Notes: a model not told the origin generated them from the letters alone. A stretch of 64,000 nt of DNA from Mycobacterium sp. Root135 (GCF_001426545.1 NZ_LMEZ01000005.1:643333-707332), one strand, 5' to 3'; counted from the first letter of the stretch, positions 30,890 to 39,659 are shown. Numbers and translations are program-made.

Positions 30890-32182
30890 TCAGGGATTGA
30901 TCGTGTACTCGCCGATCTGGCGTCCCCAGACGGTCTCGGTGGCCAACGGCTGTCCGAGCTCGAGGTGGTTGTACGGCGCGATCGACGCCCCGGTGTCCAT
31001 GACCAGATACGGCATCGGCCACAGATCCCTGGTCACCGGCTGCCAGCACCCCGGTCGGCCCTCTGGCCCGCCGCGCGCGTTCACGCGCGGCAGGTTGTCG
31101 GGGTAGACGTAGGCGTTGCCAGGGCCGACGAGCTCGTCGCGGAGGTTCAACGAGTAACCGTTGCCGCCGCCGAACTTCGAGAACGCGGGTTCGACGTCGT
31201 GGTAATTGCGGATGGTGCAGAACAATTCGGGGCTGTACTCGTCGAGCAGGGCACTGGTCGGCACCAGATCGGCCACACCGCGGACCAAATACGGGGCGCC
31301 CTTCTCGACGACGTCCCCTGCGGTGCTGCCGAAGCCGACCGCCGCCATCAGCGCCGCGTCGAGGTCACCGCTGCGCTCGTTGAGCGTGCCCGCCGTGACA
31401 ACCGCGTCCGTCAAACCGTCGAACAGGTCTGGCGCGCTTGCGGAGTAGACGTCGGCGAGGTCGGCCAATCTCTGGTTGTCCTCGCGGGCCCGGGGAAGCA
31501 GCGGGTTCACGTCGGCCAGGATCGCGTTGCCGTTCTCGATCGACTCCCCGAAGCGGCTTCCCAAGCCGCTCAGCGCTTGTGCTGTCGCGGTGAGTGTTTG
31601 GTTCAGCTTGACCGGGTCGACGTGGTGGGCGACCTCCACCACCGTCTCGAAGAGGGTGTTGAACTCGGTGCTCGTATTCGTCGAGCGGATGGGGGTGGCT
31701 GCGCTCACCCGCGCCGCGTCGGGCTTGGCGGGGGTCGACAGCGCGACGTACTTGTTGCCGAACACCGTGGAGGCCTTGATCTCCGCGTCGACGTTGGCCG
31801 GCAGCAGCCCCACGTCGTCACGCGCCACGTCAAGGGCCAGCCTGGCCATCGGTGTCCCGTCGACGTTCACGGCGCCAACCGTTGCGACGCGACCGATCTC
31901 GACACCGTTGTAGGTCACCTTCGACCCCGGGTCCGTCGACAAGCCGGACCGTGGGGAGAGCAGCGTCAGCTGGGTGGTGTCGGAGAACACCCCGCGGAAC
32001 TCGCACCACACCAAGGCCACTACGACGCCGACGACCAGGAAGAGCACCGTTGCCGACGTCTTGACCGGAGGGTCGTGACGCCAATGCCGAAAGCGGGGCT
32101 CCAGGGCGGTCAGGGGCGAGTGGATGACCTGCCCCCTTCGGACCGTCGGCCCCGGAGCGGTACGACGGCAGAAGTGTCCCAA
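30890..32182 (-). CDS. Orphan MceA-type MlaD-domain protein
   Basis: Membrane-anchored protein of up to 430 aa. One TM (TSATVLFLVVGVVVALVW) precedes the MCE/MlaD domain (TQLTLLSPRSGLSTDPGSKV, YNGVEIGRVATV), a long helical region, and the MceA-type C-terminus PGCWQPVTRDLWPMPYLVMD followed by GASIAPYNHLELGQP. Mce proteins form hexameric lipid shuttles with YrbE permeases, yet no yrbE or other mce gene is nearby. The TTG at 32182 is the only upstream start that keeps the full TM, leaving a basic cytoplasmic leader; the start is uncertain. Confidence 0.85.
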   Translation of the reverse strand: MGHFCRRTAPGPTVRRGQVIHSPLTALEPRFRHWRHDPPVKTSATVLFLVVGVVVALVWCEFRGVFSDTTQLTLLSPRSGLSTDPGSKVTYNGVEIGRVATVGAVNVDGTPMARLALDVARDDVGLLPANVDAEIKASTVFGNKYVALSTPAKPDAARVSAATPIRSTNTSTEFNTLFETVVEVAHHVDPVKLNQTLTATAQALSGLGSRFGESIENGNAILADVNPLLPRAREDNQRLADLADVYSASAPDLFDGLTDAVVTAGTLNERSGDLDAALMAAVGFGSTAGDVVEKGAPYLVRGVADLVPTSALLDEYSPELFCTIRNYHDVEPAFSKFGGGNGYSLNLRDELVGPGNAYVYPDNLPRVNARGGPEGRPGCWQPVTRDLWPMPYLVMDTGASIAPYNHLELGQPLATETVWGRQIGEYTINP

Positions 32183-32280
32183 CCGGTTGGTGGGGATGCA
32201 AGCCCGACGGGGAGACTGCGGCCTTGATCACCTTTTCGGGCCAATCATGGTCTGGGACACATTGATCGGAGGCGGGTCCG

Positions 32281-33348
32281 TCAGCCGTTGCCGAAGCCGA
32301 TCAGACTGTGCACCTGCGGAAGGGTCGCCGTGGTGGCGAAACCGGGTGCGGCCGCGCAGACCGCCGGAATCGCGTTGACCACCTGCATGGCGGTGGCGAC
32401 ATTCGCGGAGTTGACGTGCTCTCCCATCGTGGCGTCCCGCTCGAAGCTCGCCAGCGACAGGAAGTGCGCCCGCATCGAGGGATCGCCCTCGATGGTCAGC
32501 GTCCAGCCCTCCCGGGGTTTCGGCCAGTGCCCAGGATATTCGTTCCCGACGGTCCACAGCGTCTCGATCTCGACGAGCGGCTGACCGTCGCGGCAGCCCA
32601 CCCAGTTCCACCGTTGACCCGCGGTGGTCCCCGCCCGCAACACGTGATCGAAGATCTCGTGGTCGCCTTTGGCGGCGACGGCCTCGACGTTCGCCGTGAC
32701 CTCGTCGATGCCGGCGTGCAGCGTATCGGCCAGCAGCCACACCTGTTCGGTGAAGATCGAACTGTTGAACGCCAGGAAGTCGTTTGCCGTCGTGGAGATT
32801 TCGTCGACCGGGTGACCGAAACGCATGTTGTCGAACGTGATCGCGGTGCTGTCGTACACCGACCAATCCGCCCGTTCCTGGAGTTTCAGCTTGTCGACGG
32901 TGCGGCTCATGCCCGACAGGGCCAGCGGCAGCGCACCCGAGAGGTTGCCCGGGTTGAGCCCGCAACCGTGGACACTGGTGCCGCCCTGCAGGCAGGCGGC
33001 CAGCACGCGGTCGCGGTCGCGGAGCCGAATGCGATTGGGGTGAAACAGGAATGCCGTCGTCACGACGTTCTTGCCGCTGGCCAGGATCGCGCACACCTCG
33101 CCGATCGACGTCAGCCTCGGGGTGTACACCACACAGTCCGCCTCGACCGCCAGTACCCGGTCGAGGTCGGTCGTCGCAATCACGCCGACGGGGTCGCGAC
33201 CGATCAGGGTGCCTGCGTCGACGCCGTCCTTGTCCGCGGAATGAGCCTTGACACCCACCAACTCGAGACCGGTGCGCGGATCGAGGATCGTCGCGAGAGC
33301 TTCCTTGCCGACCGCGCCGGTACCCCACTGAATGATCCTTAGTGCCAT
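32281..33348 (-). CDS. Dihydrodipicolinate reductase-like NAD(P)-binding protein
   Basis: Protein of 355 aa. The Rossmann N-terminus IIQWGTGAVGKEALATIL, the middle LNPGNLSGALPLALSGMSRT and the conserved GMSR-type domain are those of proteins annotated in mycobacteria as dihydrodipicolinate reductase or amine (2,4-diaminopentanoate) dehydrogenase-like. True DapB active-site motifs are not evident, so lysine synthesis is unlikely. It is 98 nt upstream of the mce-like gene on the same strand and probably shares its transcript. Confidence 0.8.
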   Translation of the reverse strand: MALRIIQWGTGAVGKEALATILDPRTGLELVGVKAHSADKDGVDAGTLIGRDPVGVIATTDLDRVLAVEADCVVYTPRLTSIGEVCAILASGKNVVTTAFLFHPNRIRLRDRDRVLAACLQGGTSVHGCGLNPGNLSGALPLALSGMSRTVDKLKLQERADWSVYDSTAITFDNMRFGHPVDEISTTANDFLAFNSSIFTEQVWLLADTLHAGIDEVTANVEAVAAKGDHEIFDHVLRAGTTAGQRWNWVGCRDGQPLVEIETLWTVGNEYPGHWPKPREGWTLTIEGDPSMRAHFLSLASFERDATMGEHVNSANVATAMQVVNAIPAVCAAAPGFATTATLPQVHSLIGFGNG

Positions 33349-33403
33349 CCGATCACAGTGACACGTCAGCCCCTGGCACGTCGAGTCTTTCGACTACCGG
33401 CGT

Positions 33404-33823
33404 TCAGGCATGCCAGGACGACCAGTGCGTCACCGCCACCGTGACCACCGGGCCGTCGAGCGCCACCCGTTCGTACTGGGTGTACTTCTGGCGCAACGCG
33501 GCATACCCGACGGCCATCTGCTCGCCGCTCTCGTGCACCGTCGCAAGCCCGTCCGCGCGGACCCACCACAGCTGCGCCCAGTCCTCGTCGTAGTGGTCGA
33601 CCAGCAGGCTCACCCGGGGGTTGGCGGCGATGTTCGCCAGCCGGCGCAAGCGCCACGTCGACTTCCGCTTGGCGTCCACCGCGGTGTACAGCGTCGTCTC
33701 GTCCCCGACGGTCCGCACGGTGAACACGATGGGAACCAGGTGCGGCGCACCGTCCTCGCCGACGGTGGACAGCGCCGCCACCGGCGCCTCCGCGAAGCGT
33801 GCGACGGCATCGAACTCGGTCAC
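33404..33823 (-). CDS. PPOX-class F420-dependent oxidoreductase (TIGR03668, Rv0121c-like)
   Basis: Flavin/deazaflavin-binding split-barrel protein of 139 aa. [53 protein letters not shown] and [20 protein letters not shown] match the mycobacterial TIGR03668 group, expected to use coenzyme F420. The GTG overlaps the stop of the upstream membrane gene by 4 nt. Substrate unknown. Confidence 0.88.
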   Translation of the reverse strand: MTEFDAVARFAEAPVAALSTVGEDGAPHLVPIVFTVRTVGDETTLYTAVDAKRKSTWRLRRLANIAANPRVSLLVDHYDEDWAQLWWVRADGLATVHESGEQMAVGYAALRQKYTQYERVALDGPVVTVAVTHWSSWHA

Positions 33824-34398
33824 CGCGAGGGCTTTTGGGGACTCACGCTCATGGGCGAGCGGGTGACGTTTTGTTCGGGCTTCTTGGTCGGCCGCGACGG
33901 TGGGCGAACGATCACCGGCGCCCGCTCGATCTCCGACGCCGACGGGGGAGGCGGCGGTGGCGGGGGAGGCGGGGGTGGTGGCAACGGCTCCTCGCTGGTG
34001 GTGGTCGGGGCCGACGACGCCGAGGGCGCACTGGACGTCTCGTCGGCGGGCGCGGTCTGTTCACCGGAAGCTCCGCGGAAGGCCAGCAGGACGACCGACA
34101 CCACCAAGGCGACGGCCGCGACCGACACGGCCACCACGACGACGGCGGTGGGACCCGTTCGGTACCACGGCGTCGGAGCGGCTTTGAAGTTCCAGGTGCT
34201 CGCGTCGAACGCGTCGAACGTCTGCGCCTCGGCCTTGGTGGGAGGCGGCGGTTCGACCCACTCGACGTGAGGCTGCGGATCGTCGGGGTAGTCGTCGACG
34301 TACTCGTCGGACCGCGTAACGGCCAAGGGATCCGTGTCGACTGGCTCGTCGACCGGATCGTCCAACCTGGCCTCCCCCGGGGCCTCGCCGTCCGCCAC
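33820..34398 (-). CDS. Proline-rich single-pass membrane protein
   Basis: Protein of 192 aa: an acidic N-terminal cytoplasmic part (about 1-75), one TM ([24 protein letters not shown], about 83-106), then an extracytoplasmic Ser/Thr linker, a run of 13 prolines (DNA about 33942-33981) and a basic tail. No enzymatic domain. The polyproline stretch would span peptidoglycan or bind partners, and would need EF-P for translation. Overlaps the F420 gene by 4 nt. Confidence 0.75.
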   Translation of the reverse strand: MADGEAPGEARLDDPVDEPVDTDPLAVTRSDEYVDDYPDDPQPHVEWVEPPPPTKAEAQTFDAFDASTWNFKAAPTPWYRTGPTAVVVVAVSVAAVALVVSVVLLAFRGASGEQTAPADETSSAPSASSAPTTTSEEPLPPPPPPPPPPPPPSASEIERAPVIVRPPSRPTKKPEQNVTRSPMSVSPQKPSR

Positions 34399-34467
34399 CC
34401 CACGATGTTAGGTGGCGACCAGCGCTTATGGGTCACCGGATGCCAAATTGGTCCCGCGGGTCGACGA

Positions 34468-34527
34468 TTCGGGAGAGACCCTTGCGAACCGCTGCCGACC
34501 TGCGGGCCCAGCGGTAAGGTCCCCGAA
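34468..34527 (+). ncRNA. Candidate structured 5' leader (riboswitch-like) of the ABC importer
   Basis: About 95 nt before the binding-protein ATG the sequence can fold into one extended hairpin of 17 perfect pairs: TTCGGG (34468-34473) with CCCGAA (34522-34527), GACC (34477-34480) with GGTC (34518-34521), and ACCGCTG (34488-34494) with CAGCGGT (34509-34515). The stems are separated by AGA and CTTGCGA/AA internal loops. A second hairpin GACCA-GGCG-TGGTC follows at 34562-34575. Purine-rich internal loops are typical of ligand-binding RNA. No known riboswitch consensus fits fully. Confidence 0.4.
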
Positions 34528-34622
34528 GACTGTTAGTTCCAGACCGGTTCGTTCATCGCCGCGACCAGGCGTGGTCATCTCAGCGTCACCGTCGCGCATC
34601 CCGCCCATAAGAAGGTTCGCCA

Positions 34623-35756
34623 ATGAAGAAAATGCGGCTCGCCGCCAGCGCCTTGGTCCTCGTCGTCGCGGGCGGACTCGTCGGGTGTGCCCCACCGGAG
34701 TCAAAGGACAAGGGGGAGAAGACCTCCTCCGGCGTCAACTCGAGCGAGGCCACCTCGGCGGCCGACTTCGGCGGCGAGAACATGGCGGGTCTGATCGACG
34801 CCGCGAAGAAGGAAGGCGAGCTCAACGTCATCGCGCTGCCCCCGGACTGGGCGAACTACGGCGCCATCATCAAGGCGTTCGGCGACAAGTACGGCATCAA
34901 GGTCAACTCGGCCCAGCCCGACGCCGCCAGCCAGGACGAGATCAACGCCGCCACCCAGCAGAAGGGCAAGTCGTCCGCGCCGGACGTCTTCGACCTCGGC
35001 CAGGCCGTCGCGTTGGCCAACACCGCGATGTTCGCGCCGTACAAGGTGGCCAAGTTCGACGAGATCTCCACGGAGATGAAGGCGGCCGACGGCGCCTGGG
35101 TCAACGACTACGGCGGCTACATCTCGATCGGCTACGACTCGGCCAAGGTGCCGGAGGTCAAGAACGTCGACGACCTGCTCGGCCCCGACTTCAAGGGCAA
35201 GGTCGCGCTCAACGGCGATCCGACCCAGGCCGGCGCGGCGTTCTCCGGCGTCATGATGGTTGCCCTCAGCCAGGGTGGTTCGCCCGACGACATCGCCCCC
35301 GGCGTGGAGTTCTTCCGCAAGCTCAAGGAAGCGGGCAACTTCCTGCCCGTCGACCCGACTCCGGCCACCGTCGAGTCCGGTCAGACGCCGGTCGTCATCG
35401 ACTGGGACTACCTGAACGTCGCGGAGACCAAGAAGCTGCCCTCGTGGAAGGTGGTCATCCCACCCAACGCCGCGCTGGCGGGCTACTACTACCAGGCGAT
35501 CAACAAGGACGCACCGCATCCCGCGGCCGCCCGGCTGTGGCAGGAATTCCTCTACAGCGACGAGGGTCAGAACCTGTACCTGCAGGGCAGTGCGCGTCCG
35601 GTGCGGGCCGACAGCATGGTCACCGCGGGCACGATCGACCTGACCGCCTACCGGCAGTTGCCGCCGGTCGACGGTTCGGCGGTCTTCGTGACTCAGCAGC
35701 AGAGCGACGCCGCGAAGAAGTACCTGGAGGCCAACTGGGCCAAGGCGATCGGCTGA
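34623..35756 (+). CDS. ABC transporter substrate-binding lipoprotein (polyamine/iron type)
   Basis: Extracytoplasmic binding protein of 377 aa. ATG preceded by AGAAGG; lipoprotein signal GGLVGC-AP (Cys about 22). A type-2 periplasmic-binding fold follows: LIDAAKKEGELNVIALPPDW, FGDKYGIKVNSAQPDAASQDE, APDVFDLGQA, and PVVIDWDYLNVAE in the C-lobe. This group binds polyamines, ferric iron, thiamine or phosphonates; the substrate cannot be fixed. It leads a four-gene importer (binding protein, two permeases, ATPase). Confidence 0.9.
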   Translation: MKKMRLAASALVLVVAGGLVGCAPPESKDKGEKTSSGVNSSEATSAADFGGENMAGLIDAAKKEGELNVIALPPDWANYGAIIKAFGDKYGIKVNSAQPDAASQDEINAATQQKGKSSAPDVFDLGQAVALANTAMFAPYKVAKFDEISTEMKAADGAWVNDYGGYISIGYDSAKVPEVKNVDDLLGPDFKGKVALNGDPTQAGAAFSGVMMVALSQGGSPDDIAPGVEFFRKLKEAGNFLPVDPTPATVESGQTPVVIDWDYLNVAETKKLPSWKVVIPPNAALAGYYYQAINKDAPHPAAARLWQEFLYSDEGQNLYLQGSARPVRADSMVTAGTIDLTAYRQLPPVDGSAVFVTQQQSDAAKKYLEANWAKAIG

Positions 35757-36616
35757 TTGCCCTGGCCAAGATCCGTAGTCGCCTGGTCGACTCCCTGCCA
35801 CTGCTGCCCTTCTTCGCAGTGGTGGGGATCTTCCTCATCGTCCCAACGGTCACCGTCATCACCAGCGCGGTAATCGAGGACGGCCGGTTCTCGCTCGCTC
35901 GGCTGAGCGCGCTGTTCTCCGAGACCGCGCTGACCGCACTGGGCAGGAGCGTGTTCCTCTCCGGCAGCACCGCATTGCTCGGCGCGGTGTTCGGTGCGCT
36001 GCTGGCGTGGCTGATCGTGTCGCGGCCCGCCTCGTCGATGATCCGCCGCGGCGTGATCTCGCTGTGCAGCGTGCTCGCTCAATTCGGTGGTGTGGCACTG
36101 GCGTTCGCGTTCCTCGCCACGATCGGACTGAACGGCGTTCTCACGCTGTGGGTGCAGGAGCATCTCGGCTGGAACCTCGCCGGCTCGGGTTGGTTGTACG
36201 GGCTGCCGGGGCTGGTGCTGGTGTACACGTACTTCCAGATCCCGCTGATGGTCATCGTGTTCCTTCCCGCGCTGGAGGGCTTGCGCGACCAGTGGCGGGA
36301 AGCCGCGGTCAGCCTCGGCGCGTCGACGTGGCAGTACTGGCGCGAAGTGGCAGTTCCGCTGCTGACCCCGGCGTTCCTCGGCGCGGTACTTCTGTTGTTC
36401 GCCAACGCCTTTGCCGCCTACGCGACCGCGGCCGCCCTGGTCAGTCAGGGCAGCCCGATCGTGCCGCTGCTGATCCGCGCCGCGCTCACCAGCGAGGTGG
36501 TACTCGGTCAGTCGGGCTTCGCGTACGCCTTGGCGCTGGAGATGATCGTCGTGGTGGCCCTGGTGATGGGCGCCTACAGCCTGCTGGTGCGTCGTACGTC
36601 GCGGTGGTTGCGATGA
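35753..36616 (+). CDS. ABC transporter permease 1 (PotB-like), non-canonical start
   Basis: Inner-membrane permease of about 287 aa with six TM helices and the EAA loop EGLRDQWREAAVSLGASTWQYW (about residues 176-197). The frame has no ATG, GTG or TTG between the binding-protein stop and GTG 35819, which would cut into the first TM. The natural N-terminus LIALAKIRSRLVDSLPLLPFF implies initiation at CTG 35753 (CTGA overlap with the upstream stop) or ATT 35756 by coupling. It precedes the second permease. Confidence 0.85.
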   Translation: MIALAKIRSRLVDSLPLLPFFAVVGIFLIVPTVTVITSAVIEDGRFSLARLSALFSETALTALGRSVFLSGSTALLGAVFGALLAWLIVSRPASSMIRRGVISLCSVLAQFGGVALAFAFLATIGLNGVLTLWVQEHLGWNLAGSGWLYGLPGLVLVYTYFQIPLMVIVFLPALEGLRDQWREAAVSLGASTWQYWREVAVPLLTPAFLGAVLLLFANAFAAYATAAALVSQGSPIVPLLIRAALTSEVVLGQSGFAYALALEMIVVVALVMGAYSLLVRRTSRWLR

Positions 36617-36630
36617 GGTGGTTGCGATGA
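36603..36630 (+). repeat. 14-bp exact tandem duplication at the permease 1/permease 2 junction
   Basis: GGTGGTTGCGATGA occurs twice in a row (36603-36616 and 36617-36630). The first copy carries the TGA of permease 1, the second the ATG of permease 2. It appears to have converted an ancestral ATGA stop-start overlap into a 10-nt gap. Confidence 0.8.
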
Positions 36631-37388
36631 GCACCAGGGTGGTCAAGGGTGCGCTGTGGGTGGCGTTCGGGTTGTTCTTCCTCTTCCCGCTGTACGCGAT
36701 GGCCGACTTCTCCACGCGCAACCTGCTCCAGGGCGGGCGCACGATGACGGCCTGGGCCAACCTGGTCACCGACGACGCGCTCTACCAGTCGATCGTCACG
36801 TCGCTGTTGCTCGCGGTGCTGACCGTAGTGGTGATGCTGATTCTGTTGGTGCCCACCATGATCTGGGTGCGGCTGCGGACACCGTGGGCCAAGGGCGTCA
36901 TCGAGTTCCTGTGTCTGCTGCCGCTGACGATTCCCGCGCTGGTGGTCGTCGTCGGCTTGAAGAACGTCTACCTGTGGGTGACGTACTTCTTCGGCGAGTC
37001 CGCCCTGACCCTGACCTTCGTCTACGTCGTCGTCGTGTTGCCGTTCTCCTACCGGTCGATCGACGCGGCACTGTCGGCGATCGACCTCGGCACCCTGTCG
37101 GAGGCCGCGCGGTCACTCGGGGCGGGGTGGACGACGACCATCGCCCGTGTCGTCGTCCCCAACATCTGGTCGGGTGTGCTGTCGGCGGCGTTCATCTCCG
37201 TGGCCGTCGTGCTCGGGGAGTACACCATCGCGTCGCTGTCCGGCTACCAGACCCTGCCCATCCAGATCGTCGCGCTCGGCAAGACCGACGGCCCCACCTC
37301 GGTGGCGGCGTCGTTGGCCACCTTGCTCTTCGGTTTCGTTCTGCTTCTTGCACTTTCACTGGTCACCCGACGGAGGCGTCACGCATGA
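36627..37388 (+). CDS. ABC transporter permease 2 (PotC-like)
   Basis: Permease of 253 aa with six TM helices and the EAA-type loop AIDLGTLSEAARSLGAGW (about 150-168). It pairs with permease 1 to form the membrane channel. I use the ATG at 36627 (MSTRVVKGALWVAFGLFFLFPLY); a GTG 9 nt earlier lies in the duplicated 14-mer. The stop overlaps the ATPase start by ATGA. Confidence 0.9.
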   Translation: MSTRVVKGALWVAFGLFFLFPLYAMADFSTRNLLQGGRTMTAWANLVTDDALYQSIVTSLLLAVLTVVVMLILLVPTMIWVRLRTPWAKGVIEFLCLLPLTIPALVVVVGLKNVYLWVTYFFGESALTLTFVYVVVVLPFSYRSIDAALSAIDLGTLSEAARSLGAGWTTTIARVVVPNIWSGVLSAAFISVAVVLGEYTIASLSGYQTLPIQIVALGKTDGPTSVAASLATLLFGFVLLLALSLVTRRRRHA

Positions 37389-38440
37389 GCACCACTGGCG
37401 GGGTTGCGGTCGAACTGACCGACCTCACCCGAACCTATGGCAGCGTCAAGGCGCTCGACGGTCTGAACTTGAAGATGGAGCCCGGCGAATTCATCGCTCT
37501 GCTCGGTCCGTCGGGTTGCGGCAAGACCACCGCGCTGCGCATCCTCGCCGGCCTCGACAAGGCCACCTCAGGCACCGTCACAGTCGACGGTCGCGACCTG
37601 ACCTCGGTGCCGGCCAGCAAGCGGGACATGGGAATGGTGTTCCAGGCCTACAGCCTGTTCCCGCATCTCACCGCGTCGGAGAACGTCCAGTTCGGGCTCA
37701 AGATGCGGGGCAGTGCGAAGGGCGAAAGGGCAACGCGCGCAGCCGAGATGCTCGACCTGGTGGGGTTGTCCGAGCACGCCAACAAGTACGCATCGGAGAT
37801 GTCGGGCGGTCAGCAGCAGCGCGTCGCGTTGGCGCGCGCGCTGGCGATCCAGCCGCGGGTCCTGCTGCTCGACGAGCCGCTGTCGGCGCTCGACGCGAAG
37901 GTGCGCACCCAACTCCGCGACGAGATCCGCCGCGTACAGCTCGAGGTCGGCACCACGACGCTGTTCGTCACCCACGACCAGGAGGAGGCGCTTGCCGTCG
38001 CCGACCGGGTCGGCGTGATGAGCAAGGGCCGCCTCGAGCAGCTCGCCCCGCCTGCCGAGGTGTACGCCAACCCCGCGACCCCCTTCGTCGCGGAGTTCGT
38101 CGGACTGAACAACCAAGTGCCTGCCGCGGTTTCGGGTGGCCGAGCCTCGGTGCTCGGGTCCGAACTGCCGACGCTGGCCGGATCGATCACCTCGGGTTCC
38201 GGGACCGCGATGGTGCGACCCGAGTCCGTCACCGTCACCGCCGACGAGTCGGGTGCGGCGACGGTCCGGTCGGTGGCCTTCCTCGGGCCCATCTCGCGGG
38301 TGTACGTCGAGCTGTCCGACGGCGCCGTCGTGCACGCGCAGTTGAGCAGTTCGCAGGCCAGGGAATTCTCCCCAGGCCAGCGGGTGGCGGTGGGCGTTCA
38401 GCCCACCGACGTGCTGGTCGTTCCCGTTCGCGCCGAGTAG
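37385..38440 (+). CDS. ABC transporter ATP-binding protein (PotA-like)
   Basis: ATPase of 351 aa energising the importer. Walker A GPSGCGKTTA (about 41-50), Q-loop FQAYSLFPH, signature MSGGQQQRVALARAL, Walker B VLLLDEPLSALD and switch His FVTHDQEE are all intact. A C-terminal TOBE domain (about 240-345, PAAVSGGRASVLGSEL to VGVQPTDVLVV) is typical of polyamine/iron ATPases. Its last 43 nt overlap the convergent LysA-like gene. Confidence 0.95.
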   Translation: MSTTGGVAVELTDLTRTYGSVKALDGLNLKMEPGEFIALLGPSGCGKTTALRILAGLDKATSGTVTVDGRDLTSVPASKRDMGMVFQAYSLFPHLTASENVQFGLKMRGSAKGERATRAAEMLDLVGLSEHANKYASEMSGGQQQRVALARALAIQPRVLLLDEPLSALDAKVRTQLRDEIRRVQLEVGTTTLFVTHDQEEALAVADRVGVMSKGRLEQLAPPAEVYANPATPFVAEFVGLNNQVPAAVSGGRASVLGSELPTLAGSITSGSGTAMVRPESVTVTADESGAATVRSVAFLGPISRVYVELSDGAVVHAQLSSSQAREFSPGQRVAVGVQPTDVLVVPVRAE

Positions 38441-39576
38441 CCGAGGTCGCGGGCGAGCATCTCGTCGACCAGCGCCCGACGGGTCAGGGCGGTGGTGGTG
38501 CCTCCGCGCACGGCGACGATCGGCGCACCGTCGGAGGCGCGCGAGCGGGCGACGGCGAGCACGTCGCCCGGGTGAATGTCGCAGGGCAGCAGGACGTCTC
38601 GTGCGATCTCCGTCTCGCCTGCGGTCACGGTGACTCGCTCCGCGGTGGACAGTGGGTGCCGATTCGCGAGCGCCACGACGCCGTCGGCCGGAGGCATGAC
38701 ACCGGGGTCGACGACGACGATCCGCGGTGAGTCGGCCGGCGAGATCACCGACGCGACCCGGCAGGCCGTGACACCGGCGAACATCATTGCAGAGCAACCG
38801 CTTTCGAGGACGACGCGCGGTCGAGCCAAGCGGGTGGCCGCACACGCCGCGTCGAGAGCGTCGTCGACGAACGCGGTGACGGGATCGGAGTCGAACGTCA
38901 GGTGCACCTCGGTGAGGAACTTGCCGTGGTCACGTCGCGCCGCCCGCATCGCCGAGAACATTCGTCGGACCGACCGTTCGACGTCGCCGTCGGGCCGGCA
39001 GTGGAAGCCGACGAGTTCCAGCCCCGGCTCGCGCACCACCCGCTCGACGACGGCTGGATCCGGGGCCCCGTCGGGTGCGCCGACCAGGACGCGTTGCCGG
39101 CCAAAGGTCCTGCCACACAGGTACGCGACGTCCATCGTCGACTCGACGACGAGGCGCGCCGGTGCGACGGACGCAGCGAGCACCAGGTCCTCATGGGACA
39201 AGCCACGCGAGTGCACGACCATCCGGGCGGGGTCGGCGCCGGCGGCGCGGGCCGCGGCGAGGTCGGCGCCGGACCGGATCGCCACGCCGATGCCCTCGTC
39301 GTCGACCCAGCGCATGATGGTGGTCGGCAACGACGTCGCGGCCAGGACGGGTACCAGGTCGCCGGTCGCGTGCCGAGAGTGCAGTCGTCCCCGCAGCTCG
39401 ACCTCGTCGAGAAGGTGTGTCGGCGTGCCGAATTCGGCTGCCACATCGGTGATGGGCACGCCGCCGAGGCACAGCCTGCCGAGCTCGTCGACGACGGTGC
39501 TGTGCGGCCACAGGTCGGCGGAGATGCGCTGGGCGGCGGCGCGGCGCAGCGATGGCAGATGATCGAGCAGAGTCAC
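38398..39576 (-). CDS. LysA-like fold-type III PLP protein lacking the PLP lysine
   Basis: Protein of 392 aa that aligns by eye with diaminopimelate decarboxylase along its whole length: GGVPITDVAAEFGTPTHLLDE, RWVDDEGIGVAIRSGADLAAA, and the C-terminal LLPCDIHPGDVLAV. The lysine that forms the Schiff base with PLP (AAKA-type motif) is replaced: the segment reads LAATSL with Thr81 in its place. The phosphate-binding EPGR is changed to ESGC. It is therefore probably a pseudoenzyme or has a different chemistry. GTG start at 39576. It overlaps the ABC ATPase gene tail to tail by 43 nt. Confidence 0.75.
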   Translation of the reverse strand: MTLLDHLPSLRRAAAQRISADLWPHSTVVDELGRLCLGGVPITDVAAEFGTPTHLLDEVELRGRLHSRHATGDLVPVLAATSLPTTIMRWVDDEGIGVAIRSGADLAAARAAGADPARMVVHSRGLSHEDLVLAASVAPARLVVESTMDVAYLCGRTFGRQRVLVGAPDGAPDPAVVERVVREPGLELVGFHCRPDGDVERSVRRMFSAMRAARRDHGKFLTEVHLTFDSDPVTAFVDDALDAACAATRLARPRVVLESGCSAMMFAGVTACRVASVISPADSPRIVVVDPGVMPPADGVVALANRHPLSTAERVTVTAGETEIARDVLLPCDIHPGDVLAVARSRASDGAPIVAVRGGTTTALTRRALVDEMLARDLGYSARTGTTSTSVG

Positions 39577-39659
39577 CGTTTCACGATGCGCCTGCCGACC
39601 TGACCTCGGCGAGGATCTTTACGGCTTCTCGACGCCGACTGCACGCATCTTTGCGGGGG

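Noticed and set aside
34468..34527. Glycine or TPP riboswitch
   Set aside because: Parts resemble the glycine aptamer (GGGAGAGACC, CCGAAG) but the GGNGCAA element is missing; the TPP CTGAGA and final pairing elements are absent. Kept only as an unnamed structured leader.
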